Source: Thermoleophilaceae bacterium (lineage in GTDB: Bacteria; Actinomycetota; Thermoleophilia; Solirubrobacterales; JACPNS01). Taken from it: 42,886 nucleotides of DNA. The stretch lies in the NCBI GenBank assembly GCA_016462645.1, contig JAEMSX010000017.1, positions 1 through 42,886 of the forward strand. The letters run 5' to 3'. The position numbers were made by a program, and so were the translations under genes. Positions 32,520-40,913 of the stretch are shown piece after piece (position 1 is the stretch's first letter; every line of letters starts with the position of its first letter). The notes under the pieces are model-generated. The model worked only from the letters and a program-made list of their open reading frames with translations. It ran no database searches and had not been told where the DNA came from.

Positions 32520-34027
32520 GCGACGTTCTCCCTGGCGGCCGGCGCAGCGTTCTCGTCGGCAACCGGTGAGAGCGTCGTGGCCCGCTGCGCCTGGATCGAG
32601 TGCACAGGGCCCTTCGTCAGCTTGAAGCGTCCGGCCAGCGCGGCAAGGTTCTCGGCGGTCTGGGTCACGCGGTGAGCCGACGCCGTGACCTCCTGCGCCG
32701 CGGCAGAAGTCTGCTCGGTCGACGCGCTGACCTGCTCTGTCGAAGCGCTCGACTCTTCGGCGACCGAGGCGACTTCCTCGATCTGGCCGCGCACGGAGCT
32801 CGCGTCCTGCGCAATGCCGCCCGCGAGCTGGCTGATCTCGACGGAGTTCTCATGCAGCGCACGTACCGACCCGCTGATGTCAAAGAATGTCTGGCGATTG
32901 CGATTGACCGTTTCGAACCCGCGCTCGACGATGTCCACGCCGCCTTCCATTGCGACCACGGCATGTTCGGTCTGCGCGCGCACTTCCAGGATCAACTCGG
33001 CGATTCCACCGGCGGACTCCTGTGCATCCTCCGCGAGTTTGCGCACCTCTTCGGCGACAACGGCAAAGCCGCGACCCTGCTCGCCGGCGCGGGCCGCCTC
33101 GATCGCTGCGTTCAGCGCCAGAAGGTTGGTCTGCTCGGCGATGTCGGTGATCGACTGGACGATCAGATCGATGCTCGTTGACTTCTCGCCGAGCGAGCGC
33201 ACCATCTCCTGTGTGGCGAGCGAGGTCTCACGTACTGACTGCATCGCCTCCTGGACTTCGGTCGCTCGACGGACACCTTCCTCAGTCAGCGCTTCGGTGT
33301 CGGCGCTCTGGGCCTGGGCGCGGTCAGCGTGTTCTACGGCGTCTCTCACGGAGCGCTCGATCTCACCGACGACATCCGAAGTGTGCGTGACCAGATCCAC
33401 CTGGTGTGATGCGCCTTCGCTGATCGCGCTGATCGACTGAGCGACCTCGCCGATCGCGTTGCCTGCCTCATCTGAAGTGCTGACCATCTCCCCTGCGGCA
33501 TCGCGCAGCTCGGCAGCGGCGAGCTCGATGCGGTTGATCGTCGCGCGGAAGCTGGCGGTCATCTTGCCGATCGCCTCCTGAAGGTCACCGATGTGACTGT
33601 CGTTGTCGCGCACGATCTCCCGCGAGAGATCGCCGTCGGCGATCTCGTCGGTCATCTTGGTGAGTGCGCGCAACCAGTTCTGCGTGAGCGTCGTCGACAT
33701 CCGCGTGTTCACGACCGCGACGACGAACGCCCAGAGCATTCCGATCATCATCGCCCGATGCGCGGTGGCGACCGAGGACTCCATCTCGGTGCCGAGCGAA
33801 AGCAGCTGGGCCTTCGTGCCCTTGCCGCTCGCGACGAGCGCATCGATCTGGCTCTGGAAGTCGCTGGCGTGCGAGGAGGAGATCCACGCGACCACGAGGC
33901 AGGGGATGAGGCCGCCGAGGATGGTTACTGAACCGACCAGGCGCTTCTGGTCGGCGCCGAGGTTGACATACCACCAGGGCAGCAGGCGCGTCACTCCTTG
34001 ACGACTATCGAGCCTGTGATCAGACAT
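32516..34027 (-). CDS. Methyl-accepting chemotaxis protein, class A of receptor pair 2
   Basis: A 503-residue chemoreceptor. I choose ATG 34027 (MSDHRL), four bases after the cheW stop; the frame is open into cheW but that part is its shadow. The head has [15 protein letters not shown], a diverged form of the class A PQWF motif, then TM1 (about 30-50), a roughly 41-residue outer loop ([19 protein letters not shown], similar to pair 3 A), and TM2. [16 protein letters not shown] follows. The tip is [10 protein letters not shown] and [14 protein letters not shown]. The C-terminal tail (about 40 residues, Ala/Thr-rich) is longer than in pair 1. It is likely co-transcribed with cheW. Confidence 0.95.
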   Translation of the reverse strand: MSDHRLDSRQGVTRLLPWWYVNLGADQKRLVGSVTILGGLIPCLVVAWISSSHASDFQSQIDALVASGKGTKAQLLSLGTEMESSVATAHRAMMIGMLWAFVVAVVNTRMSTTLTQNWLRALTKMTDEIADGDLSREIVRDNDSHIGDLQEAIGKMTASFRATINRIELAAAELRDAAGEMVSTSDEAGNAIGEVAQSISAISEGASHQVDLVTHTSDVVGEIERSVRDAVEHADRAQAQSADTEALTEEGVRRATEVQEAMQSVRETSLATQEMVRSLGEKSTSIDLIVQSITDIAEQTNLLALNAAIEAARAGEQGRGFAVVAEEVRKLAEDAQESAGGIAELILEVRAQTEHAVVAMEGGVDIVERGFETVNRNRQTFFDISGSVRALHENSVEISQLAGGIAQDASSVRGQIEEVASVAEESSASTEQVSASTEQTSAAAQEVTASAHRVTQTAENLAALAGRFKLTKGPVHSIQAQRATTLSPVADENAAPAARENVA

Positions 34028-34031
34028 CAGG

Positions 34032-34529
34032 TCAGGATGCGATTGCAGCTGCCTCGCCGTCAGCAAGGCTGGTGAGGGCGTGAGGGTCGAGCAGGATGAT
34101 CAGGCGATCGCCGGACTTGACGACGCCGTCAACGACGGCATTGCCTGATGCGGGAAGGTCTTCGAATTCCTTCGCCTCGACATTGAGCACCTCTGAGACG
34201 TCGTCGACCACGACGCCCGCCATGCGGTCGTCGATGTTGACGAGCACGATCTTCTCGTCGTCGTCGGCCTCTTCGCCGTCGGCGTCGAGCGTGCCGGGAG
34301 CGGGAAGCGGGTCGTGGACGATGTTCAGCTGAGGGCGCACGTCGTGCACTGGCACGATGCGGCCGCGCAGGTTGATCACGCCGAGCAGTGAGGGGTCAGA
34401 GCTCGAGACTGCACGGGGGTGCTGGAAACGAATCACCTCCTGGACGGTCTGGATCGGTAGCGCGTACTCCTCGTTGCCAAGAACGAACACGACGAGTTGT
34501 CTTGCGATGGTGCCTTCGGCTGAGCTCAC
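34032..34529 (-). CDS. cheW: Chemotaxis coupling protein CheW
   Basis: A 165-residue SH3-like coupling protein linking receptors to CheA. GTG 34529 has AGAGG nine bases before it; the in-frame TTG 34535 is too close to that site. Seen: [23 protein letters not shown] (about 12-34), [16 protein letters not shown] (about 50-65), and the C-terminal [14 protein letters not shown]. An acidic insertion ([11 protein letters not shown], about 80-90) lies between the two half-domains and is not usual for CheW. It sits between receptor pairs 1 and 2 with its own sigma-28-like promoter. Confidence 0.95.
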   Translation of the reverse strand: MSSAEGTIARQLVVFVLGNEEYALPIQTVQEVIRFQHPRAVSSSDPSLLGVINLRGRIVPVHDVRPQLNIVHDPLPAPGTLDADGEEADDDEKIVLVNIDDRMAGVVVDDVSEVLNVEAKEFEDLPASGNAVVDGVVKSGDRLIILLDPHALTSLADGEAAAIAS

Positions 34530-34594
34530 GATCAATGTCCTCTGAACGGTTTTGGAACAACAAAAAATCCGGCAGTCTGCATGCCTCTGGTGCT

Positions 34595-34622
34595 CTATCG
34601 GCCGCTCACGCCCGAATGTTGA
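34595..34622 (-). promoter_or_regulatory. Sigma-28 (FliA/SigD)-like promoter upstream of cheW
   Basis: On the minus strand TCAA (34622-34619), 16 bases, then GCCGATAG (34602-34595). The known consensus is TAAA, 14-16 bases, GCCGATAA/T, so 3 of 4 and 7 of 8 bases match. It is about 65 bases before the cheW start. This would place cheW and receptor pairs 2 and 3 under the motility sigma factor. Confidence 0.6.
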
Positions 34623-34649
34623 ACCCTGGCGTGGGCTATTCAGCCGTGG

Positions 34650-36047
34650 CTATTGCCCTCTGCGATTGGCGAATCCCGTCGGGAGTTCAAACCGCCCGGC
34701 CAGCTCCGCGAGGTTGTACGCGGTCTGCGCGACCTTCTGGGCGGCGTCACTGACATCCTGCGCGCCGGCCGAAGTCTCTTCCGTTGCGGCGGAGACCTGC
34801 TCGGTGGAGGCGCTCGACTGCTCGGCGACTGCGGCGACCTCCTCGATCTGTTCGCGCACCTGTCCGGCGCCCAGGGCAATGCCCGCGGCGAGCTCGCTGA
34901 CTTCGGCCGCGCCTTCGTGCAGGCTGTGCACGGCGCTGCTGATGTCGTAGAAGGTCTGACGGTTTGAATTGATCGTCTCGAAGCCGGCCTCGACCGCGAC
35001 GACCGCCTCTTCCATCGCCCCGACGGCCGCGCCGGTCTGCGTTTGGATCTGACCCACTAGCCGCGTGATCTGATCCGCTGAGCGCTGGGCATCGTCGGCC
35101 AGCGCGCGGACCTCGCTCGCGACGTTGCCGAATCCCTTGCCCGCTTCCCCTGCGCGCGCGGCCTCGATCGCCGCGTTCAGCGCGAGCATGTTGGTCTGCT
35201 GGGCGATATCGCCAATCGCGCCGACGATCTGATCGATGCTTGAGGACTTCTCGCCGAGCTCGCGGATCACCGCGGCGGTGGACAACGATTGCTCGCGGAC
35301 TTCCTGCATCGCGGCGAGTACTTCGGACGCAGCACCGACCCCGTCCTCAGCGAGTTTCTCCGTGTCCGCGCTCTGGCGCTGCGCCTCGTTCGCGTGCTCA
35401 GACGCGTCGTTGATCGTGCGTTCGATCGCGACCATCACGTCGGAGACATCGATGATCAGGCCCGACTGGTGCGCCGCGCCCTCGCTGATCGCGCCGACCG
35501 CGACTGCCACCTCACCGATCGCCCGGCCGGACTCGTCGGAGGTGTGGGTCATCTCGTTGGCAGCGTCGCGCATCTCCAGCGCGGCGGACTCGATGCGGCC
35601 GATCGTGGTGCGGAAGGCGCCGAACAGGTCGCGCACGCTGGCCTGGAGCATTCCGTACTCATTCGTCATGTTGACCTCGACCTCGGGGCGCAGGTCGCCT
35701 CCGGCCGCGGTGCGCGTCGCGTCAACGAGCTTGTAGGTCTCGCGCATCAACACGTTGGTCAGCGTGACCTTCGTGATCAGACCGCCGAAGAGCGCGGTCA
35801 GCAGCACGATCAACGCGTACTCCTTGGAGAGGTCCGTGAAGTCCGACGTCGCGGTGACCTGCGCCGTCCGGACCGTGTCGCCCTTGGCTACCTGCTGCGC
35901 CTGGGCGACGATCTCATCGGATCCGCTCACCGTCTTGTGGGCGAAGAACATCAGCGCGATCGCCACGACGAGCAGCGGGAGCGTGTAGCCGAACGTCGAG
36001 ACCGTGTAGGCACGCTTCAGCGGCTGCGACTGCATCCAGCGTTTCAT
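34650..36047 (-). CDS. Methyl-accepting chemotaxis protein, class B of receptor pair 1
   Basis: A 465-residue chemoreceptor. N-terminal [10 protein letters not shown] (class B), TM1 (about 20-36), outer loop of about 41 residues ([18 protein letters not shown]), TM2 (about 78-96). [10 protein letters not shown] and [13 protein letters not shown] follow. The tip differs most from canonical of all six: [10 protein letters not shown] with [22 protein letters not shown], so Gln-Gly-Arg becomes Ala-Gly-Lys besides the class B Met and Asn. The ATG at 36047 overlaps the class A stop by four bases. The 114-base gap beyond its stop contains the cheW promoter. Confidence 0.95.
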   Translation of the reverse strand: MKRWMQSQPLKRAYTVSTFGYTLPLLVVAIALMFFAHKTVSGSDEIVAQAQQVAKGDTVRTAQVTATSDFTDLSKEYALIVLLTALFGGLITKVTLTNVLMRETYKLVDATRTAAGGDLRPEVEVNMTNEYGMLQASVRDLFGAFRTTIGRIESAALEMRDAANEMTHTSDESGRAIGEVAVAVGAISEGAAHQSGLIIDVSDVMVAIERTINDASEHANEAQRQSADTEKLAEDGVGAASEVLAAMQEVREQSLSTAAVIRELGEKSSSIDQIVGAIGDIAQQTNMLALNAAIEAARAGEAGKGFGNVASEVRALADDAQRSADQITRLVGQIQTQTGAAVGAMEEAVVAVEAGFETINSNRQTFYDISSAVHSLHEGAAEVSELAAGIALGAGQVREQIEEVAAVAEQSSASTEQVSAATEETSAGAQDVSDAAQKVAQTAYNLAELAGRFELPTGFANRRGQ

Positions 36048-37483
36048 GCGCCGCCCCGTTCGTCGCCGACGCTGAAGCGCCCAGCGAGCTCCTTCAGCGA
36101 CACGGCGGTCTGCGACACGCGCTGAGCGGCCGCGGTCAGCTGCTGCGACGAGGCCGAGGTCTCCTCGGTCGACGCGGACACTTCCTCGGTCGAGGCGCTG
36201 GACTCCTCGGCGACTGAAGCGACCTCTTCGATCCGCTCCCGCACGCGCCCGGCGTCGTCGGCGATCGACCGCGCCAGGCCGGCGATCTCAACGGAACTCT
36301 CGTGGAACATCCGCACCGCTCCGCTGATGTCGAAGAACAGCTGGCGGTTGCGATTGACGGCCTCGAAGCCGCGATCGACCGTGGTCATGCCCTCTTCCAT
36401 CGCGGCGACGGCCTGAACAGTCTGCGCCTGGATCGAATCGATCAGCTCGGCGATGCCTTCGGCCGAGGATTGCGAATCCTCGGCGAGCTTGCGCACCTCT
36501 TCGGCGACGACGGCGAAGCCGCGACCCTGCTCGCCGGCGCGCGCGGCTTCGATCGCGGCGTTCAACGCCAGAAGATTGGTCTGTCCCGAGATCGAGGTGA
36601 TCGAGCGGACGATCTCATCGATGTTCGCCGAGGTCTCGCTGAGCGAGCGCACCATCTCGACGGTTGAGTGCGTGGCCGCGCGCACCGTCTCCATCGCCGA
36701 CTGAATCTCGGTCGCGCGGTCGACGCCGGCTTCGGTCAGATGCTCGGTCTGCGCGCTCTCCTCCTGCGCGGCGGCAGCGTTGCGGGCGGTCTCCACGACA
36801 GCCGTCTCGATCTGCGCCACGACGCCTGAAGCCTCGGTGATCAGCGCGACCTGGTGTGAGGCGCCCTCACTGATCGAGCTGATCGACTGCGCGACCTCTC
36901 CGATCGCGCGTCCCGAGCTGTCGGAGGTTTCCGCCATCGCCGTGGCGGAGTCGGTCAGCTCGGATGCCGCGCGCTCGATACGCGTCACTGTGGCGCGGAA
37001 GCTCGCGACCATTTTGCCCATCGATTCCTGGATGTCGCCGATCTGGCTCTCGTTGTCGCGCTCGATCACGACGCCGAGGTCGCCGTCAGCGATGCGGCGG
37101 GCGGCGCTGGTCAGGCTGTCCACCCAGTCGACTGCGACCTGAGCGGCGACGCGCGCGCCGCCGACGGCCACAACGGTCGCCCAGATGATTCCGCCGATCG
37201 CTCCGATCGCGTAGCGCTGGTAGTCGTCATGGATCGCGGCCGACGCGGCCTGGATCTCGGCGAGGCTCGCGTCGGGCTGCGCGAGCAGCGAATTGAGCAG
37301 ATCGCTCTGCTCCTGCAGGTCCTTCGCCGCGAGTACGGCGAGCGCGAGCAGCGGAACCAGTCCGATCAGCACGATCCCGACGATCACGTAGGGCTTGCGC
37401 GCGGCATCGAGGTCCAGGAACCACTGCGGGAGCACGCGTTGCGCCGTGGAGAGTTCGGGCGCGTTTGAGTTGTGTTCAGTCAT
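36044..37483 (-). CDS. Methyl-accepting chemotaxis protein, class A of receptor pair 1
   Basis: A 479-residue chemoreceptor starting at ATG 37483. Class A head [18 protein letters not shown]1 (about 31-53), outer loop of about 37 residues, TM2 (about 91-110), then [16 protein letters not shown] and the coiled-coil signalling domain. The tip is [10 protein letters not shown] and [14 protein letters not shown], identical to the other A receptors over this stretch. [14 protein letters not shown] near residue 430 marks the second methylation region. No long C-terminal tail. It lies 108 bases downstream of cheY and is coupled to its B partner by a 4-base overlap. Confidence 0.96.
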   Translation of the reverse strand: MTEHNSNAPELSTAQRVLPQWFLDLDAARKPYVIVGIVLIGLVPLLALAVLAAKDLQEQSDLLNSLLAQPDASLAEIQAASAAIHDDYQRYAIGAIGGIIWATVVAVGGARVAAQVAVDWVDSLTSAARRIADGDLGVVIERDNESQIGDIQESMGKMVASFRATVTRIERAASELTDSATAMAETSDSSGRAIGEVAQSISSISEGASHQVALITEASGVVAQIETAVVETARNAAAAQEESAQTEHLTEAGVDRATEIQSAMETVRAATHSTVEMVRSLSETSANIDEIVRSITSISGQTNLLALNAAIEAARAGEQGRGFAVVAEEVRKLAEDSQSSAEGIAELIDSIQAQTVQAVAAMEEGMTTVDRGFEAVNRNRQLFFDISGAVRMFHESSVEIAGLARSIADDAGRVRERIEEVASVAEESSASTEEVSASTEETSASSQQLTAAAQRVSQTAVSLKELAGRFSVGDERGGA

Positions 37484-37509
37484 CGCGAGTGCGCGTTCAT
37501 GACCGTCGC

Positions 37510-37520
37510 CGGCCAGAAAC
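37510..37520 (-). promoter_or_regulatory. GTTTCTGGCCG element ahead of receptor pair 1
   Basis: The same 11 bases as at 31068-31078, here 27 bases before the class A start of pair 1, continuing as GCCGGCGA (a poor sigma-28 -10). It lies in the 108-base spacer after cheY, where a GCCTGAATTCAGGC palindrome (37584-37597) also covers the cheY stop. Confidence 0.3.
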
Positions 37521-37591
37521 CACGTACTCGATAGTTCGCCCCGCCGGGCGTTCCCCCTACCTACCCAGGGGTCGGATCAGGAAGCCTGAAT

Positions 37592-37954
37592 TCAGGCAGC
37601 CAGCGCGTCGCCGACGGCGCTGAGCACTTCTTCGGGATCAAACGGCTTGACCACGAAGGCCTTGGCTCCGGTGTCGATGCACTCTTTGACGACAGTTTCC
37701 TCGCCGAGCGCGCTGCACATGATCACGCGTGCCTCGGGCGAGGTGGCCATGATGTGGTTGAGCGCGCCCATTCCGTTGCGCTCGGGCATCGTGATGTCGA
37801 GCATCACGAGCTCAGGCTGCAGGCGGCCGTAGAGGTTGATCGCCTCGTTGCCATCCTCGGCCTCGGCCACGACGTCATGACCCTCACCGGTGAGGATGTC
37901 GTTCAGGCGCTTGCGCATGAACATTGAGTCGTCAGCGATCAGAACTGTTGCCAT
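37592..37954 (-). CDS. cheY: Chemotaxis response regulator CheY
   Basis: A 120-residue stand-alone receiver domain starting at ATG 37954. Acidic pocket Asp8-Asp9 (ADDSMFMRK), phospho-acceptor Asp53 (MLDITMP), Ser81 (CSALG) and Lys103 (VVKPF) are all present. It would be phosphorylated by CheA and bind the motility switch. The ADDSxFMRK and DITMPxxNG patterns are typical of CheY in Gram-positive and Thermotoga-type systems. It is 18 bases downstream of cheD, and the phosphatase role would fall to CheC. Confidence 0.93.
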   Translation of the reverse strand: MATVLIADDSMFMRKRLNDILTGEGHDVVAEAEDGNEAINLYGRLQPELVMLDITMPERNGMGALNHIMATSPEARVIMCSALGEETVVKECIDTGAKAFVVKPFDPEEVLSAVGDALAA

Positions 37955-37972
37955 CTTGAGAAGTGAGCTTTC

Positions 37973-38605
37973 CTACGGAGTGGGAGTGTTTGGTACCGGA
38001 CCCGAGTTCCAGATGTCGTCCGGAAACGGCTCTGATGAGAGATCGGCCTCGGACGGCGAAACCTTTACCGCCAATGGTTTGGCCGAACCCTTCAGCTTCA
38101 CCGGCTCGCCTGCGGCGCTGCGCACGAAGACCTCAAGATCCGCGACCGACGCGTGCACGCTGCGGCCGCTGATTCCTCCGACGTCTTCCGAGGCGATGCC
38201 GATGCCGTGGGCCGCCAGCTGATGGCGCGCGGCTTCGATGTTGCGATCGCCGACGCCCGCGAGCTTGCTCGAGTGCGTGTGCCCGAACATCGTCGCGCCG
38301 CCGACGAGCACGCCGTAGACATCCTCCGGCTTGACGCGCAGCGAGCGCATCGCGTAGAGCATCGCCGGGATGGCCGTGTCCGCGAACTTTCCGGGAGGCG
38401 CCTCGCGACCACCCGTCATGCGGGCCTCGGGAAGCACAACGTGCGCGAGCGCGACAGTGCGCTTCTCGGGCGCAACCAGCACCACCGCAACGCAGGAGCC
38501 CAGACCCACTACGGAGAGGACGTCGCGCTTGTCGCGCGATACGGCCATTTCACCCATCCGCACCGGAATCAGGTTCACCGCGGAAGACGCCGCGGTCCCG
38601 CTCAT
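37973..38605 (-). CDS. cheD: Chemoreceptor glutamine deamidase CheD
   Basis: A 210-residue CheD. Catalytic Cys in LSVVGLGSCVAVVL (about 38) and His in VALAHVVLP (about 55) are present, as is the GGATMFGHT stretch (about 102-110) and SGRSVHASVADLEV (about 146). It deamidates receptor glutamines and binds CheC in Bacillus and Thermotoga systems. A C-terminal tail of about 40 residues (after VKLKG, ending PVPNTPTP) goes beyond the usual 160-170. Its ATG overlaps the cheC stop by four bases, matching the functional pairing. Confidence 0.94.
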   Translation of the reverse strand: MSGTAASSAVNLIPVRMGEMAVSRDKRDVLSVVGLGSCVAVVLVAPEKRTVALAHVVLPEARMTGGREAPPGKFADTAIPAMLYAMRSLRVKPEDVYGVLVGGATMFGHTHSSKLAGVGDRNIEAARHQLAAHGIGIASEDVGGISGRSVHASVADLEVFVRSAAGEPVKLKGSAKPLAVKVSPSEADLSSEPFPDDIWNSGPVPNTPTP

Positions 38606-39216
38606 GCGTCTTTACCGATGTTGTCGATCAGAGCTTCAACGCTGGTGTCGCTGGGGATGAAGAGGAACCGCACGATGCAATCGCTCTTCTCGACGGTCAG
38701 CTGAGTGTCCACAAGGACGGCGTAATTGGTCACGACCGTCGACATCGCCAGAACGGTCGAGAGCACCGCGCCGAGCATTCCCTCAGAGACTTCGGGAGGC
38801 TCGGGCTCGAAGGTCAGGCCACAAGATTCTGCGATTCCGAACACGTACTGCGTGCCGATGATGTTGGCCATCTCCTGCAAGGCGGAGCGCGCCATCTCGG
38901 TGTGCGGCTCAAGGCCGAGCACGTCGTAGATCTGCTTCTCGCCGGCGGGATCAAACAGCAGGAGAACGCTCGCCTCGATCTGACCGACGACCGGCAGCCA
39001 CGCGGCGGTCACCTGTTCGCCGGGGGAGCCCAGGCGCTCAACCGCCTCGCTCAGCGGGAGGACTTCGAGGTCGGGCACCTTGGCCGTGACCTTGGAGCCG
39101 AGGAGCTTCGAGAAGGCGTCAGTGGCCTTGTCGGAGATCGTCTCAGCGACCTTGCTCAGGGCTTCCTGCTGTTCATCTGAAATCGGGGGAGCTGGCTCAC
39201 CCAGTGGCATCAGCAT
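38602..39216 (-). CDS. cheC: CheC-family CheY-P phosphatase
   Basis: A 204-residue CheC-fold protein. I choose ATG 39216, eight bases after GAGG; ATG 39222 is also in frame. One phosphatase signature is seen: SALQEMANIIG (S-x3-E-x2-N, about 107-114) followed at the expected distance by EPEPP. The second half (MLGAVLSTVLAMSTVVTNYAVL) lacks the matching E..N, so only one active site is likely, unlike B. subtilis CheC with two. The N-terminal 50 residues are acidic and Pro-rich. A CheX-type assignment is less likely because cheD is coupled to it. Confidence 0.85.
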   Translation of the reverse strand: MLMPLGEPAPPISDEQQEALSKVAETISDKATDAFSKLLGSKVTAKVPDLEVLPLSEAVERLGSPGEQVTAAWLPVVGQIEASVLLLFDPAGEKQIYDVLGLEPHTEMARSALQEMANIIGTQYVFGIAESCGLTFEPEPPEVSEGMLGAVLSTVLAMSTVVTNYAVLVDTQLTVEKSDCIVRFLFIPSDTSVEALIDNIGKDA

Positions 39217-39236
39217 GTTCATGTCCTCATCTACTT

Positions 39237-40913
39237 TTACTGGCGTGAGCCGCTGTGTACGGGCTCGACGAGCGTTCTGCGAATCAGCTCTTCGCAATCG
39301 ACGATGAAAGCGATTTCACCGCTCGCCAGCACCGCACCGCCAGAAACCGGCGTGTCCCTGCGGATCCGCTCGGGGACAGGGCGCGTTACCAACTCACGGC
39401 GACCGACCATCTCGTCGACCACTAGAGCAAGTTGTCTATCGGCAGAGCGCACGGTGACCATGAACTGTGGGGTACCTGATGCGGACTGACGATTGAATGA
39501 CTCGGCGAGATTGACGACGGGCATCGCGCCCTCATCGAAGATCACGACCGGCTGCCCGGCAGTGGTGGTCAGCGTCACCTCTTCGAGCTTGAAGGTGCGG
39601 TGCACGCGGTCCAGCTGCAGCGCGTACGGGTCGCCGGCGGCGCGCACGACCAGCGCCGGGAGGATCGCCAGGGTGAGCGGCATGCGCAGTTCGGTGGTCG
39701 TGCCGCTCCCGAACTGCGAGCGCACCGATACGTCTCCGCCGAAGCCGCGAACGGCCGAACGGACGGCGTCCATACCGACGCCGCGCCCGGAAACGTCGGT
39801 CACTTCAGCGCGGGTCGAGAAGCCGGGCGTGAAGAGGAGCTCAATCGCCTGCTCCTCGTCGAAGGCCTCGGATCCGATGATTCCGCGCTCCTGGGCGCGG
39901 GCGATCACGGCGTCCGTGTCAATGCCCGCGCCGTCGTCGGTGATCGAGATCACGACCTCGCCGCCTTCATGGCGCGCGGCGATCAGAAGGTTTCCAGACT
40001 CGGGCTTCCCGGCCGCCTTACGTGCGTCGGGCATTTCGATGCCGTGGTCGATCGCGTTGCGCACGAGGTGCATCAGCGGCTCGACAAGCGCGTCCACCGC
40101 GGTGCGGTCAAGTTCCGTGTCGCGGCCCTCGACTTCAAGGATCACTTCTTTTCCAAGTTGGTGCGAGAGGTCACGTACGAGGCGCGGCAGGCGGGCAAAA
40201 GCCGTGTCGATCGGCACCATGCGCACACGCATGACCATGTCCTGCACGGACTGCGAGGCGCGCGTCAGCTCGCCGACGGCGGCCACCAGGCGCGTGTCGC
40301 CGTTCTCGATCGCAAGCTGTTCGACCGCCGAGCGGCGCACGACGAGCTCGCCGATCATGTGCAACAGCGTGTCCAGCCGCGCGGCCTCGACACGCACGGT
40401 CGCGCGTGACTGCGCATCCTTGACTGCGGCACCCACAAGATCCGCAGGCTGATCCGGGACCGAGACGTCGGCGACAACGGCCTCAGCGACCGCGGCGCGC
40501 ACTTCAGGTCCCGCAGAGTCATCGTGCCCGCGCAGCAATCCGCGCAGTCGTGATTCAAGTTGGTTCGGGTCGGTACGGCTCTCGCCGTGTTCGGCGACCT
40601 CCTCGACCATCGCCGAGAGCATGTCCATGCACTCGAACAGCATGTCGATCGCTTCGCGGTCGAGCCCGCCGGCGCGTTCGCGCAGCAGGGCGAAGACATC
40701 CTCCATCCCGTGCGTGAGGTGGGCGATCTGGTCGTAGCCCATCGTCGCGGCCATGCCCTTGATCGAGTGGGCGACGCGGAAGACGACGTCGATGTTGGCG
40801 GTGTCGGTCGGGTCGGTCTCGACGCCGACGATCGCTGTGTTCAGGGTTTCGAGGTTCTCGCGCGCCTCGGCGAGGAACAGTTCGATGTACTCGGAGTCGT
40901 TGATCCCGGCCAT
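39237..40913 (-). CDS. cheA: Chemotaxis histidine kinase CheA, apparently lacking the P2 domain
   Basis: A 558-residue kinase starting at ATG 40913. Domains in order: P1 Hpt (about 1-110) with phospho-His in FRVAHSIKGMAATMG; a linker of only about 65 residues; P3 dimerisation (VRVEAARLDTLLHMIGELV, about 173); P4 HATPase with N box HLVRNAIDHGIE (about 285), ITDDGAGID and SGRGVGMDAV (G boxes); and P5 CheW-like (about 415-558). Typical CheA is about 650-700 residues, and the missing part is P2, which docks CheY and CheB. So CheY probably meets P1 directly. It overlaps cheR by one base (TGATG). Confidence 0.94.
   Translation of the reverse strand: MAGINDSEYIELFLAEARENLETLNTAIVGVETDPTDTANIDVVFRVAHSIKGMAATMGYDQIAHLTHGMEDVFALLRERAGGLDREAIDMLFECMDMLSAMVEEVAEHGESRTDPNQLESRLRGLLRGHDDSAGPEVRAAVAEAVVADVSVPDQPADLVGAAVKDAQSRATVRVEAARLDTLLHMIGELVVRRSAVEQLAIENGDTRLVAAVGELTRASQSVQDMVMRVRMVPIDTAFARLPRLVRDLSHQLGKEVILEVEGRDTELDRTAVDALVEPLMHLVRNAIDHGIEMPDARKAAGKPESGNLLIAARHEGGEVVISITDDGAGIDTDAVIARAQERGIIGSEAFDEEQAIELLFTPGFSTRAEVTDVSGRGVGMDAVRSAVRGFGGDVSVRSQFGSGTTTELRMPLTLAILPALVVRAAGDPYALQLDRVHRTFKLEEVTLTTTAGQPVVIFDEGAMPVVNLAESFNRQSASGTPQFMVTVRSADRQLALVVDEMVGRRELVTRPVPERIRRDTPVSGGAVLASGEIAFIVDCEELIRRTLVEPVHSGSRQ

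Noticed and set aside
37584-37597. Perfect palindrome GCCTGAATTCAGGC over the cheY stop
   Set aside because: Could be a weak terminator, but it has no T-run and only a 5-bp stem with a four-base loop; chance cannot be excluded, so it is not listed as a feature.
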